50,660 nucleotides of DNA from a virus. Shown here one piece after another: positions 7,989-16,152 of this stretch. The DNA lies in IMG/VR virus record IMGVR_UViG_3300017917_003580, positions 1 through 50,660 of that record. The stretch is one strand, 5' to 3'. The translations under genes were made by a program, and so were the position numbers. Numbering within the stretch: the first letter of the stretch is position 1; every line of letters begins with the position of its first letter. The notes under the pieces are model-generated. The model was not told the origin of the DNA and made no database searches. It saw nothing but the letters and a program-made list of their open reading frames with translations.

Positions 7989-9662
7989 TTAAAGAGTTTC
8001 TAATCCTCTTACGTATACTTTACCGTAGAACTCAGGACGAACTACTTTCTTCGCGTAACGTGTCATAACACCTTTACGTGGAGTGAAGTTAACTGGATCG
8101 TATACAAGTGGAGTCATGATCAACGGAATATAAGGGCTAAATACAGCACCTGTTTCAAGGAATTGACTTCCTCTGAATCCCATTAGGATAATGTTCTCTT
8201 TCATGTATGGGTTTTTGTATACTGTGTATCGGTTATTGATTGCACCAATTTTTTGAACACCCGCAGCAAATTCCATTTTAGTTCCATCTGTATCAGCAGC
8301 GAATCCTGGGATAGACTCAAGGATAGTTGCAACTGCAGGAGATGTTACTAAGAAGTTAGCACCACCGCGTAATGTTTTTTGGTGAATTTTATTAGATACT
8401 TTTTGAAGTTTTGTACCTAAAGTTTGGAACCATCCACCTTGAGTGTTGTAGAATCCGGTATTATCAGTTACACCGTTTCTTACAAAGTTAGATCCATTCC
8501 ATACTTCATTGTTAATTGCTGACCAATACTCAGTTGTAGGAGCTGCAGAAATCAACATATCAAGGATCTCAAGATCAATTTCCATTGATACATATTCAGA
8601 AAGCATTGAAGTTAATTCAGCTTCAGCATCAATTGAGTGGTAAGCGTTAAGATCTTGAGCGAACTCAGGTGTCCAAACTGCTTTCAATTTACGTGTTTTA
8701 GCAACGATAGGCTCTGATTGAAGTTCTAAGTTCAATTCTGGGATATCAATATCTGTACCTTGGTTAATACCAGATGCACCTGATCCTTTGAATGGATTAT
8801 TATCTTCAAAATCACCACGAGCGTAATCTAATGGTTGTTTGCTATACTGAACTGTATAATCAGATGTACCATTTAATGAACCTGTTGTAGAAACAACGAA
8901 TTCAATTCTACCTTGTGCAGCATTATATTTTGTAAATGCTGGAACGTTCATTGCAGCTGTCAAGTTAGATCCTGAAGTTAAGATAAATGATCTTACCGCA
9001 GTATAATCTGGATTAACTAAAGATGCTGTTGATACATACACCAATGTATAATTAGCTAAGTTGTTTGTAAATGATGAATCAAAGTTTACAGATGCAGATG
9101 CAGCCGCCGGAGTTAATGATGTCATTGATGAAGTAGTAGCAGTAGCTGTATTACTAGAAGTATCATTAATTGAATATCCAAAACGACCTGCTCCGTAAAG
9201 ACCTCCCGTTGGATCACCAGATGTATTAGTTACACCAAATAATGAATCATCAGACTCAGGTGAAGCAAATGGATGACCAGAAGTTGATACTGGATCAGCT
9301 TGATCTGCTGTGAAACCTGGTTGAGCTGTACCATATTTAAAATCTAAGTAAAATACTAGACCTGATGGCAAGTTCATTGGTTGTACTGATACGAATTCTT
9401 TTGCAGCAAATTCAGCAAAGATACGACGTACCAATGGAAGTGCTACACCAGCCCACTCTTCAGATCCTTCTGCTGTACCTGTTTGTGAAGCTTCTTTTAC
9501 TAATTGTCTTGCTTGGTTTTCAAGCAATTGAGCCATACCTGCTCTTTCTGTCTCATTTCTAAGACCTTCTAAAAGTCCCGTTCTTTCCCACTTTGCAACT
9601 GTTGCTACTGATGCAGCACGTTGAGAAGCGTCTGGACTTTGTAATAATGAATTTAAACTCAT
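7989..9662 (-). CDS. gp23: Major capsid protein gp23
   Basis: The 557-residue protein is a T4-type major capsid protein. The N-terminal 57 residues form a helical propeptide with LLE at 30-32 and 46-48 and LVKE|A at 54-58. The last is the likely analogue of the T4 gp21 cut site (FLTE|A). The mature chain opens with a GVALPLVRRIFAEF segment and VQPMNLPSGLVFYLD, typical of gp23. The C-terminus is VVRPEFYGKVYVRGLETL. T4 gp23 has 521 residues, so there is a moderate insertion, here a Ser/Thr/Asp-rich region at about 120-230. AAGGAG precedes the ATG. It follows gp22 directly and ends in a strong terminator, fitting very high late expression. Confidence 0.95.
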   Translation of the reverse strand: MSLNSLLQSPDASQRAASVATVAKWERTGLLEGLRNETERAGMAQLLENQARQLVKEASQTGTAEGSEEWAGVALPLVRRIFAEFAAKEFVSVQPMNLPSGLVFYLDFKYGTAQPGFTADQADPVSTSGHPFASPESDDSLFGVTNTSGDPTGGLYGAGRFGYSINDTSSNTATATTSSMTSLTPAAASASVNFDSSFTNNLANYTLVYVSTASLVNPDYTAVRSFILTSGSNLTAAMNVPAFTKYNAAQGRIEFVVSTTGSLNGTSDYTVQYSKQPLDYARGDFEDNNPFKGSGASGINQGTDIDIPELNLELQSEPIVAKTRKLKAVWTPEFAQDLNAYHSIDAEAELTSMLSEYVSMEIDLEILDMLISAAPTTEYWSAINNEVWNGSNFVRNGVTDNTGFYNTQGGWFQTLGTKLQKVSNKIHQKTLRGGANFLVTSPAVATILESIPGFAADTDGTKMEFAAGVQKIGAINNRYTVYKNPYMKENIILMGFRGSQFLETGAVFSPYIPLIMTPLVYDPVNFTPRKGVMTRYAKKVVRPEFYGKVYVRGLETL

Positions 9663-9694
9663 CGTTTTTCTCCTTTGTTTTTGTTTTTTTTAAA

Positions 9695-10705
9695 TTAAAT
9701 TAATCCTGCCAATTTCTTCCAACGGTTTGCCATTTCGAAACCTTCTGAAAGAATTTGTGTTGTTTGTTGTGATGGTGCAGTGGTTCTCGTAGGACGAGAT
9801 GCTGCTGATTCTTTTACCATCTTTCTTTTTTGTGTTGGTTTGTTAAAGCTTTCTGCCAATGTAGCAAATACTAATTTTGCTTCTCTTGCTGAAACTGCTC
9901 TATCAAAATTTTCAATAACTTTCATTTTTTGACCTTCGTTCAAGTCAAAGTTACGGAACAACTTGTTTGTGTAAAGAAGTTTTGCATTAAGAAGATTAAC
10001 TTCATTAATAACTGATTGCAAATGTTTTACCGTACGATATGCTTCTGCTATTTCAGCTTTCAATTCTTGATTTTCATCATGCATTGCTTCCATTGTTGAA
10101 TTTGTTGCAGATGGAATAACTTTTACAGGTTCATCTTCTTCTTCTGCTAAAATTGCTTCAATGATAGATTCGATATTCAAATCCGCATCTTCTCCTTCGT
10201 TAGCATACTCACCTTCGTTAGCATATTTACCTTCGCCTACTGGTTTTAGATTCGGAGCAGATCCCATTGGATTTTCTTCTTCGTTACCCATTTCTAATTC
10301 AGCTAAGATTTCTTCAAGATTAAGATCATCTTCTTCTGTAGCTTCTGCTTCGCCAGCTGCAAATTCATCTTCTCCAGCTTCCATTTCTTCTGCTGCACCA
10401 ACATTTCCTGTTAAGTCATATTCGCCGTCATCGTTGAAATCTAACCCAACATTTACTGAATCTGGTATACTACCATCCATTCCTGCTTCTGCATCATCGT
10501 TCATTCCGACTTCTGCGTCTACACCCATTTCTGCATCCATGTCCATTTCTTCATCATCAATTTCTTTCATTAATTCAGTTTGAAGAATTGTTTCTAATCT
10601 TGGAGCGAATGCTTCTTGTAGTGCAAGTTTTGCGTTTGCTAATGCTGTTTCTTTAACTGCTTTAGCATCTGCGATTGCTTGTTTTAGCAAATCTGATTTT
10701 GCCAT
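9695..10705 (-). CDS. gp22: Prohead scaffold (core) protein gp22-like
   Basis: The 336-residue protein is strongly acidic and helical. It has long runs of Glu/Asp/Ala/Met between residues 45 and 190, then a coiled coil (about 205-245), a basic patch (KPTQKRKMVKES) and a Ser/Thr/Gln linker. It ends ANRWKKLAGLI. Acidic scaffold, coiled coil and position directly before gp23 are the features of T4 gp22, the core around which the shell assembles and which gp21 then degrades. Several (L/I)xE sites are present, such as ILAE and IIEA. RBS AAGGAG is seven bases before the ATG. Sequence similarity to T4 gp22 is low, so the call rests on composition and synteny. Confidence 0.8.
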   Translation of the reverse strand: MAKSDLLKQAIADAKAVKETALANAKLALQEAFAPRLETILQTELMKEIDDEEMDMDAEMGVDAEVGMNDDAEAGMDGSIPDSVNVGLDFNDDGEYDLTGNVGAAEEMEAGEDEFAAGEAEATEEDDLNLEEILAELEMGNEEENPMGSAPNLKPVGEGKYANEGEYANEGEDADLNIESIIEAILAEEEDEPVKVIPSATNSTMEAMHDENQELKAEIAEAYRTVKHLQSVINEVNLLNAKLLYTNKLFRNFDLNEGQKMKVIENFDRAVSAREAKLVFATLAESFNKPTQKRKMVKESAASRPTRTTAPSQQTTQILSEGFEMANRWKKLAGLI

Positions 10706-10737
10706 ACTAGTTCTCCTTAAATTTTGTTTTTTGGAAA

Positions 10738-10803
10738 TAAGATTATTTGTAAATCTTAATAAGAATAAAAATATTATTAACGCTATATAAAGATAGAATA
10801 GCG
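10738..10803 (-). promoter_or_regulatory. Structured leader upstream of gp22-gp23
   Basis: Two hairpins lie in the 188-base gap before gp22. One has a 7-bp stem, TAAGATT (10738-10744) with AATCTTA (10752-10758). The other pairs CGCTAT (10781-10786) with ATAGCG (10798-10803). Neither has a T run, so they are not terminators; a 5' leader that stabilises or processes the capsid mRNA is possible. The rest of the gap holds the bS21 terminator and an ATATTTAT element. Confidence 0.45.
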
Positions 10804-10813
10804 TATTCTACAA

Positions 10814-10821
10814 ATAAATAT
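10814..10821 (-). promoter_or_regulatory. ATATTTAT-type candidate promoter for gp22-gp23
   Basis: The minus strand reads TTATATTTATTTGTAGAATA. The element lies between the bS21 terminator and the two leader hairpins, 108 bases before the gp22 ATG. That is much farther than the 10-33 bases seen elsewhere, and the TAAA half is missing. Confidence 0.4.
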
Positions 10822-10842
10822 AAGCAAAAACTAAAAACCAGT

Positions 10843-10873
10843 AAAAAAGCCCTAACTTTTTAGGCTAGGGCTT
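10843..10873 (-). terminator. Rho-independent terminator after bS21
   Basis: The minus-strand stem AAGCCCTA/TAGGGCTT (plus-strand arms 10866-10873 and 10847-10854) has an 11-base loop and is followed by a run of T. It separates bS21 from the gp22-gp23 unit, so the scaffold and capsid genes need their own promoter or read-through. Confidence 0.85.
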
Positions 10874-10893
10874 AAAATTCAATAAAAATTTAA

Positions 10894-11139
10894 TTAATCT
10901 CTATGTAAATCTTTAATTTTTTGAATATACTTTGCGTCAATCAATTGTTTTCTGCGTTTAACACTAGGTTTAATAAAAGTTTTATTGTCTTTAATTTTTT
11001 CTAAAACTCCTGCAGATTTTACTTTTCTTTTAAAAATTTTCATTGCGTGTGCAAAATCTTCTCGTGTTGTTCCTACTACATTTACCGCCGTAGCGTGGCC
11101 AGGTACAATTGCTTTGTGTTGTTTCTGTTTTTTACTCAT
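10894..11139 (-). CDS. rpsU: Ribosomal protein bS21 homologue
   Basis: The 81-residue basic protein matches small-subunit protein bS21. It has DFAHAMKIFKRKVKSAGVL at 28-46 (the bS21 FKRxxxxAGVL helix), then FIKPSVKRRKQLIDAKYIQK at 55-74. KPSVxxR plus AxYIQ is the Bacteroidota version as I remember it, unlike the Lys/Arg-rich tail of E. coli. Tyr71 corresponds to the residue reported to help cover the anti-Shine-Dalgarno in Flavobacterium ribosomes. A 22-residue N-terminal extension is unusual. The protein would join the 30S subunit beside the 16S 3' end and influence initiation. The gene lies inside the prohead operon and has its own terminator. Phage-encoded bS21 is known from other large phages. 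The functional role here is inferred. Confidence 0.9.
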   Translation of the reverse strand: MSKKQKQHKAIVPGHATAVNVVGTTREDFAHAMKIFKRKVKSAGVLEKIKDNKTFIKPSVKRRKQLIDAKYIQKIKDLHRD

Positions 11140-11158
11140 ATAATTGTTTTTAAATTTT

Positions 11159-11584
11159 TCACATAGGACGTTTTGGTGCAGCTGGTGGTAATTCTCGAGA
11201 AGGATTAGCTTCTCCTCTTACTTTAAATTTAAATGCTGCTAATTCTAATCGCTGTGCAAAATATCCTTGAATGCGTTGTGCATCCTTTTCTGGATCTTCT
11301 CCTAATCTAAAATAGAAATAACCATTCTTACCACTCTTTGAGATCGTACGTTTAATTATAGTAAAACCTTTCTTCTCAGCCCATTGTTTAATATCATCGG
11401 AAACTGATTGAGCTTGAGACGGATCTTTGATTGCATACATAACACCGCCTTGATATTCATCGATACCATTAATTAATTTAGCTTCATCTACGATTTCTTC
11501 ATCAATGGCTTTACCAACAGTATCCATTTTAGATTCTGTTAACCCAAAAAAATCTCGATACAATTTTTTAAACGTATTCATCAT
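11159..11584 (-). CDS. Candidate head-core protein with capsid-targeting-type leader
   Basis: The protein has 141 residues. It opens MMNTFKKLYRDFFGLTES, an amphipathic helix ending in LTE|S, which fits a gp21 cleavage site. An acidic helix follows, and then a folded domain with IIKRTISKSGKNGYFYFRLG. The C-terminus is Pro-rich. I do not recognise a family. The gene lies between gp21 and gp22 with a good RBS (AAAGG). In T4 the equivalent interval holds small internal core proteins such as gp67 and gp68, so an internal head protein is the best guess. Seen: leader and position. Inferred: cleavage and packaging. Confidence 0.65.
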   Translation of the reverse strand: MMNTFKKLYRDFFGLTESKMDTVGKAIDEEIVDEAKLINGIDEYQGGVMYAIKDPSQAQSVSDDIKQWAEKKGFTIIKRTISKSGKNGYFYFRLGEDPEKDAQRIQGYFAQRLELAAFKFKVRGEANPSRELPPAAPKRPM

Positions 11585-11624
11585 ACTTACCTTTAATATA
11601 AAAAATTAAATTATGATATCCAAA

Positions 11625-12032
11625 TTAACGAACATCATAATATTTTCGCAATCCTTCGCGAATGTCTTCACACGCTGATTCCATTCTACGTTCATAAATC
11701 ATTACTTCGTTAGCACTTTTTTGCATTTCAGCCAAAGCTTTATTTACATATTCTAAATGTCGTTTTGCTGCAACTTTTTCTACTAGATCATCATCTGATT
11801 CTTGAATCATTCTTCCTGCAGTTTCGACCATCGAAGTCATTCGTTCTACTGCTTCTTTTAATTGTGCACCACGAGATCGCATTGATTCTGCTATTTCTGA
11901 AAATCTATTTAATCCTTCAGCAAATGCTCGTTTTTCTTCTACCGATAAAGGGGCGGGTTGTTCTGCGAATACTGTTCGTTTATCTGCTTGTTCATACAAT
12001 AAATCACGTAATGTTTGTAATTTGCTTTTCAT
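11625..12032 (-). CDS. Helical, coiled-coil prohead-associated protein
   Basis: This 135-residue protein is almost entirely alpha-helical, with heptads such as LNRFSEIAESMRSRGAQLKE and repeated Glu/Met/Arg stretches and no cysteine apart from one near the C-terminus. It begins MKSKLQTLRDLLYEQ, which ends in LYE|Q, a plausible gp21 cut site. The start follows the gp21 stop by three bases with AGGAT as a weak ribosome site. No family is recognised. Its position between protease and scaffold suggests a minor core component; a chaperone for scaffold assembly is an alternative. Confidence 0.6.
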   Translation of the reverse strand: MKSKLQTLRDLLYEQADKRTVFAEQPAPLSVEEKRAFAEGLNRFSEIAESMRSRGAQLKEAVERMTSMVETAGRMIQESDDDLVEKVAAKRHLEYVNKALAEMQKSANEVMIYERRMESACEDIREGLRKYYDVR

Positions 12033-12035
12033 ATT

Positions 12036-12665
12036 TTATATCCTACATTTACCATCTTCACATAATATTGACGTAATAATACTATTTACGCCGGCATATT
12101 TGTTTGTTGTTATATTTTTATTAACAGATTCATTCATGCTCGTAGGCCTCATAAAAGCACCATGAGTTGATGGATTTGAAACAAAATCCCAACAAATCAA
12201 TTCAAAATCTTCTTGTACTTCTACTACACCTTCACTGCGCAATTCTTTAACCGAACCCATTCCTCTACTAGAAATACCTAAAGTAATACCTGCTTTAAAA
12301 AGTGATTTTAAAATATTTCCCGATGGTGTTTCTAATATTTGTACAGCTCCACATAAATCATCGCCTTTCCACCAAATTTTCAAAACATTGTGCGAAACAT
12401 TGTTCAAGTTAACTACTGATGATTCTGGATGATCTAATTCTCCTAATGCTCTATGTTGATCAATATATTCGGTTTGATATCGTTTACATTCTCTTTCTAG
12501 GATATGTTTTGGATAGACTCTACCGTTTTGGTTCTTTGCTCCAGCTCGTTGCAATACACCTTGTACGACAAACCCACCCGGTACGCCATATGCTGCACCG
12601 GATTGTTCGGTCAGCGTTCCAACAGGTTTAAATGGTATATATTCTACGATTAACTGCTTTGACAT
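12036..12665 (-). CDS. gp21: Prohead core protease gp21
   Basis: The 209-residue protein is a T4 gp21-type serine protease that matures the prohead. It has GRVYPKHILERECKRY at 48-63, the catalytic His in ELDHPESS (His79), the nucleophile Ser in GISSRGMGSV (Ser132 or Ser133), and CWDFVSNPSTHGAF at 158-171. These are in the usual order and spacing for the family, which shares its fold with herpesvirus assemblins. T4 gp21 has 212 residues, so the length is normal. RBS AGGAGA precedes the ATG. Substrates in this window would be gp22, gp23 and the proteins with (L/I)xE leaders. Confidence 0.93.
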   Translation of the reverse strand: MSKQLIVEYIPFKPVGTLTEQSGAAYGVPGGFVVQGVLQRAGAKNQNGRVYPKHILERECKRYQTEYIDQHRALGELDHPESSVVNLNNVSHNVLKIWWKGDDLCGAVQILETPSGNILKSLFKAGITLGISSRGMGSVKELRSEGVVEVQEDFELICWDFVSNPSTHGAFMRPTSMNESVNKNITTNKYAGVNSIITSILCEDGKCRI

Positions 12666-12666
12666 A

Positions 12667-13389
12667 TTATTCTCCTAATGCTCTTACTCGTTCTGAAATT
12701 TTTATTAATCGTTCTGATATTTTAGATAATGCTTTTTGGGTAGATGGCCCGTATGCAGATGATGTTACCCCGGCTTCTTCTTTAAGTTTAGAATTATATC
12801 CTACCAATGTTTCAATTTCTCGAAGTTTTTGTGCAATTTCTTGAATAGTTCGTTTAACTTTACTAGAAGGTTTATCATCTCCTTTTTTAAAGTTACGATA
12901 TGATTCTATAAGTTGTTCGTATTTTTCATCCATTGCTTCATATACATTTTTATCTGTTTTATTTTTTATCCCAGACCAGTCATATTCAACACGAGCTTTT
13001 TCTGAAACATGTGCCGGACGATCTGAATATTTTTTATATGATTTTAGCATTGGTTCTGTTGGGTACTTAAATTTTGCATGTTGCCATTTTGCGTCATCAT
13101 CAGCAAATGGAAATTTATCTACATACTCTTCTTCATCGGATTCAGGTTTTTGATACTTACCATATTGATATGTTGGTGGAGTATTTACTGATTCTTTAAC
13201 TCGTTTCATTCCTAATACTTCAACAGTATCATCATCAGCAGGAGAAAATGCATTTGGCGTTAAATATGCACCAGCACCTGCAGATGTCGATGCTTCTTCT
13301 AATTCATCATTTGCAATATCATCAACGATTTCATCAGTTTTATCGATAGCTTCAAATGCTTCTTCTATTTGTTGTAAGAATGTTTTCAT
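12667..13389 (-). CDS. Putative head-internal protein with IEE leader
   Basis: The 240-residue protein starts MKTFLQQIEEAFEAI, closely resembling the T4 capsid-targeting sequence of the internal proteins and Alt (MKTYQEFIAEA). The likely cut is IEE|A. An acidic stretch, a Ser/Gly/Ala-rich TSAGAGAYLTPNAFS segment, a Lys/Tyr/Asp-rich middle and two C-terminal helices follow. The gene overlaps its upstream neighbour as ATGA and is followed by gp21 after one base. Function is unknown. Its position between portal and protease matches the T4 gp67/gp68 core-protein interval. Inferred: a core or packaged protein cleaved by gp21. Confidence 0.65.
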   Translation of the reverse strand: MKTFLQQIEEAFEAIDKTDEIVDDIANDELEEASTSAGAGAYLTPNAFSPADDDTVEVLGMKRVKESVNTPPTYQYGKYQKPESDEEEYVDKFPFADDDAKWQHAKFKYPTEPMLKSYKKYSDRPAHVSEKARVEYDWSGIKNKTDKNVYEAMDEKYEQLIESYRNFKKGDDKPSSKVKRTIQEIAQKLREIETLVGYNSKLKEEAGVTSSAYGPSTQKALSKISERLIKISERVRALGE

Positions 13390-14240
13390 TTGTGTATCTC
13401 ATTTAATTCATCAACTAAATCCATATATCTCATTAAATTTAATACATGAGATTCTTTAATCTTTTTAATAGTCTCTACATTGCAAAGCATTTCCGAAAGT
13501 TTTTCAACTTTAATTTTTACAACTTTATCATCAATACGTTTTGCATGTTCTGATAATCGTTTTTTAATTGTTGGAATAATACGTTGAACATATTCTTTTA
13601 ATGCTTCGGTATCATTAACGTGCGTAATATACTTGTTTAATAGTTGTTTTTGTGATTCTGATAATACTTCAGAATACGTACTATTAAATTTATCTACAAG
13701 CAATTTATATGTTAATAAACGTACATTTTTATCTTGTTTAGCAAAAGATTCTAATACTGGATCTCGCTGTTCAACTAATTTAGGCTTCGGTAATGCATGT
13801 TCTAACAAAACGTTTTTACATGCTATTATTTGTTTTGGATTTTCTGCTTCTTCATATTCAAATAACATATAAATAGAAGCTAATTCTTTATAATTATTAA
13901 TATGAATTTTTGACATATTTTCAAATACAAAGTTTTCAGAAATTTCTTTAACTAAATTATACTTTTGTCGTTTTAACGTATTATGATTAAGTTTTTTATG
14001 AGCTTCTTTAACCGTACGCATAAAATCTAATGCACGTGCTTCTGACTTATGAGATTCTTTAATCAATGCATTGTATAATTGTAATTCTTTTGATAATTCT
14101 GTATTTCTTCCGAAATATTTTTTTATTATATCAATCGTAATAGATTTATCTGAAGTTAGTGTTTCTGAAGTTAGTTTTCGTACTAACATTTCAAAAAGAA
14201 TGCCGGTATTTTTGTATTTTGAATGTTTTAATTTTTTCAT
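13386..14240 (-). CDS. Basic helical protein of unknown function between portal and protease
   Basis: This 284-residue protein is Lys-rich and almost wholly helical. It opens with KHSKYKNTGILFEMLVRKLT, a start I associate with an uncharacterised protein found beside the portal in marine T4-like phages. I see no catalytic motif, signal or membrane segment. Genes on both sides are head-assembly genes and the stop overlaps the next start, so co-expression with them is expected. It could be a prohead initiator or core component. A nucleic-acid-binding role is the alternative, given the charge. Confidence 0.65.
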   Translation of the reverse strand: MKKLKHSKYKNTGILFEMLVRKLTSETLTSDKSITIDIIKKYFGRNTELSKELQLYNALIKESHKSEARALDFMRTVKEAHKKLNHNTLKRQKYNLVKEISENFVFENMSKIHINNYKELASIYMLFEYEEAENPKQIIACKNVLLEHALPKPKLVEQRDPVLESFAKQDKNVRLLTYKLLVDKFNSTYSEVLSESQKQLLNKYITHVNDTEALKEYVQRIIPTIKKRLSEHAKRIDDKVVKIKVEKLSEMLCNVETIKKIKESHVLNLMRYMDLVDELNEIHK

Positions 14241-14260
14241 ACCAATACGATACTTTTAAA

Positions 14261-14268
14261 ATAAATAT
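14261..14268 (-). promoter_or_regulatory. ATATTTAT-type candidate late promoter
   Basis: The minus strand reads ATATTTATTTTAAAAGTATC, 20 bases before the ATG at 14240 and just inside the 3' side of the portal gene junction. Confidence 0.5.
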
Positions 14269-14269
14269 G

Positions 14270-16105
14270 TTATAAAATATTATTCTCATCTAATAAAGTT
14301 CCAGCATCTGTATCTGTATCTTTATTTTTTGTTATAGATTCTGATATAATGGAATATGATTTTCCGTATTTAGAATTTTTTAAAGTTTTTAATATACTTT
14401 CATGAGCTAAATCTAATCTACGTTCTCGACGCGGATCTGGTAAAAATGCAGACTTTTGATTTTCAACATCGAAGCTTTGATCCATTTCTTTTTTACCCGT
14501 AGGATCCCATCCAAATGCATTTTTGTGTTGTCCAAATTTAATTCCTTCTTTTGGACGGCCACCTTTGTCTTTATCTTCTACATCATCAGAACTCATATGC
14601 ATTGACGCTAAATCATGTGGAGTTCCATATGATACTCCTGTTACTGCAGGATCATTTCCTTCTTGTTCAAGTTGGTTTTGACGGAAACGTAATTTTAAAT
14701 CTTCAATAACATTGGTACGTTCTTGCAACCATTGATCTTCTGACATATTGAAAATGTATTCATATATGTATTTATCTGAAACAAGTTTTGAATCTTTCAT
14801 TGCAGTTGCTAATGTCATTTTTTCAGTCATTAATGCAACTTTTTGTTGATCATAAATAATTGACGGAGCTGTTAATTCTAATTCAAAACCAATTAAATCT
14901 TCATTATCATATCCTTGAGCATATAAATGTATGATTGCAATTTTATATAATTCGGATACAACTATTTTTTGAATACGTTCAATTGTTCTAGCAAAACGTA
15001 TATCCATTGACGCTAATGTAGTTTTGCCTTCAACTGCTTCTGCATATCCTAAAAATGGTTTAGGAATTTTAAGAGCAGCCATCATTTTATCTTTAACATA
15101 ATTGATATCATCAATACCTGTAAAAGTCATACCTGGTAATGTATCTATTGATGTTTGTGATTGTCCTCCACGCACTGGTAAATAATAATCTTCCAACATG
15201 TTGTTAAGATTAAACTTTAAATTGTAATTACCAGTATTTTGATCTACGTGTGGAATTTTTTTCATTTTGTTGATAACTTGTTCCATGAATGTATCAACTT
15301 CATTTGGTGGAATATTACCAATATCAATTTTAAAAATACGTTTTTCTGGTGCACGCATTATTCTGTGAATAAGCATTGCATCTTCTAACATTGTAAGTTT
15401 TTGAAATTCTTTACGAGCACCTTCTAACATTGATTTACCATATGGCAAAAAGTTGGAATCTGATAACATTCTAAAATGTGCTACTTCAAAAACATCATAC
15501 ATTAAATTAGGACTAGAAGCATGGCGAAATTTAATTTTATAATCTCCTGTTTCATCATCAAATTCTTCCCAACGTTCTACTTCATAACTAGAAAATGGAC
15601 GAGCATTAATGACTCCTAATTCTTCTGCTATATCTAATTTTAAAAAGAAATCTCCGTATTTAGCCATATTTCTAATCCATGGCCAAAGATTAAATTCTAT
15701 ATTTAATACATCATAAAATAAATTATAAAGTATTTTTTGAAGTTGCGTTTTATTAGTTTTAATAGTTAATACATCTCCAAATTGATCAGCTAATGTTGAT
15801 TCATCTGAATATATATCAAGTGCGGCACTTATGATAGGATCTTTATCCATCATTTCGTAATCAGTGTATAACTGCATACGATTTTGATGCATATAATAAT
15901 TTGAATCATACCCGCCCATTCCACCTACACGGTGACGATTTGTACCATGTAAACGTGTATATCTATCAGCAACTTTTGTTTGATTTAAATTTCCAATTGA
16001 TTGCAACCGGTTTGAATCAACAACTTTAATTTGGTCTTTTCCGTATGCACGTACAATAACGTTAGTAGAAAATAAATTCTGTAATCGTTTTCTTAATGAT
16101 GCCAT
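14270..16105 (-). CDS. gp20: Portal vertex protein gp20
   Basis: The 611-residue protein is a T4-type portal. It has YTDYEMMDKDPIISAALDIY at 76-95, NLWPWIRNMAKYGDFFLKLD at about 138-157, VAHFRMLSDSNFLPYGKSML in the wing, and a crown/stem region with MEQVINKMKKIPHVD and LPGMTFTGIDDINY. A DMDIRFARTIERIQK-like helix follows. T4 gp20 has 524 residues; the surplus is a hydrophilic C-terminal tail rich in Lys, Asp and Ser. It forms the dodecameric ring through which DNA is packaged and to which terminase and neck bind. No strong ribosome site is visible, only an A-rich run before the ATG. A candidate late promoter sits 15 bases upstream. Confidence 0.95.
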   Translation of the reverse strand: MASLRKRLQNLFSTNVIVRAYGKDQIKVVDSNRLQSIGNLNQTKVADRYTRLHGTNRHRVGGMGGYDSNYYMHQNRMQLYTDYEMMDKDPIISAALDIYSDESTLADQFGDVLTIKTNKTQLQKILYNLFYDVLNIEFNLWPWIRNMAKYGDFFLKLDIAEELGVINARPFSSYEVERWEEFDDETGDYKIKFRHASSPNLMYDVFEVAHFRMLSDSNFLPYGKSMLEGARKEFQKLTMLEDAMLIHRIMRAPEKRIFKIDIGNIPPNEVDTFMEQVINKMKKIPHVDQNTGNYNLKFNLNNMLEDYYLPVRGGQSQTSIDTLPGMTFTGIDDINYVKDKMMAALKIPKPFLGYAEAVEGKTTLASMDIRFARTIERIQKIVVSELYKIAIIHLYAQGYDNEDLIGFELELTAPSIIYDQQKVALMTEKMTLATAMKDSKLVSDKYIYEYIFNMSEDQWLQERTNVIEDLKLRFRQNQLEQEGNDPAVTGVSYGTPHDLASMHMSSDDVEDKDKGGRPKEGIKFGQHKNAFGWDPTGKKEMDQSFDVENQKSAFLPDPRRERRLDLAHESILKTLKNSKYGKSYSIISESITKNKDTDTDAGTLLDENNIL

Positions 16106-16119
16106 ATATTTTTTTTATT

Positions 16120-16127
16120 ATAAATAT
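16120..16127 (-). promoter_or_regulatory. ATATTTAT-type candidate late promoter before gp20
   Basis: The minus strand reads ATATTTATAATAAAAAAAAT directly ahead of the portal ATG. If it is a promoter, the leader would be only a few bases long. Confidence 0.5.
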
Positions 16128-16152
16128 AACTATGTTTAGAACCAAGTAGATT

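Noticed and set aside
10161-10583. Long plus-strand open frame of 140 codons opposite the scaffold gene
   Set aside because: It is the complement of a Glu/Asp-rich region, which gives Ser-rich antisense frames; no ribosome site or motif.
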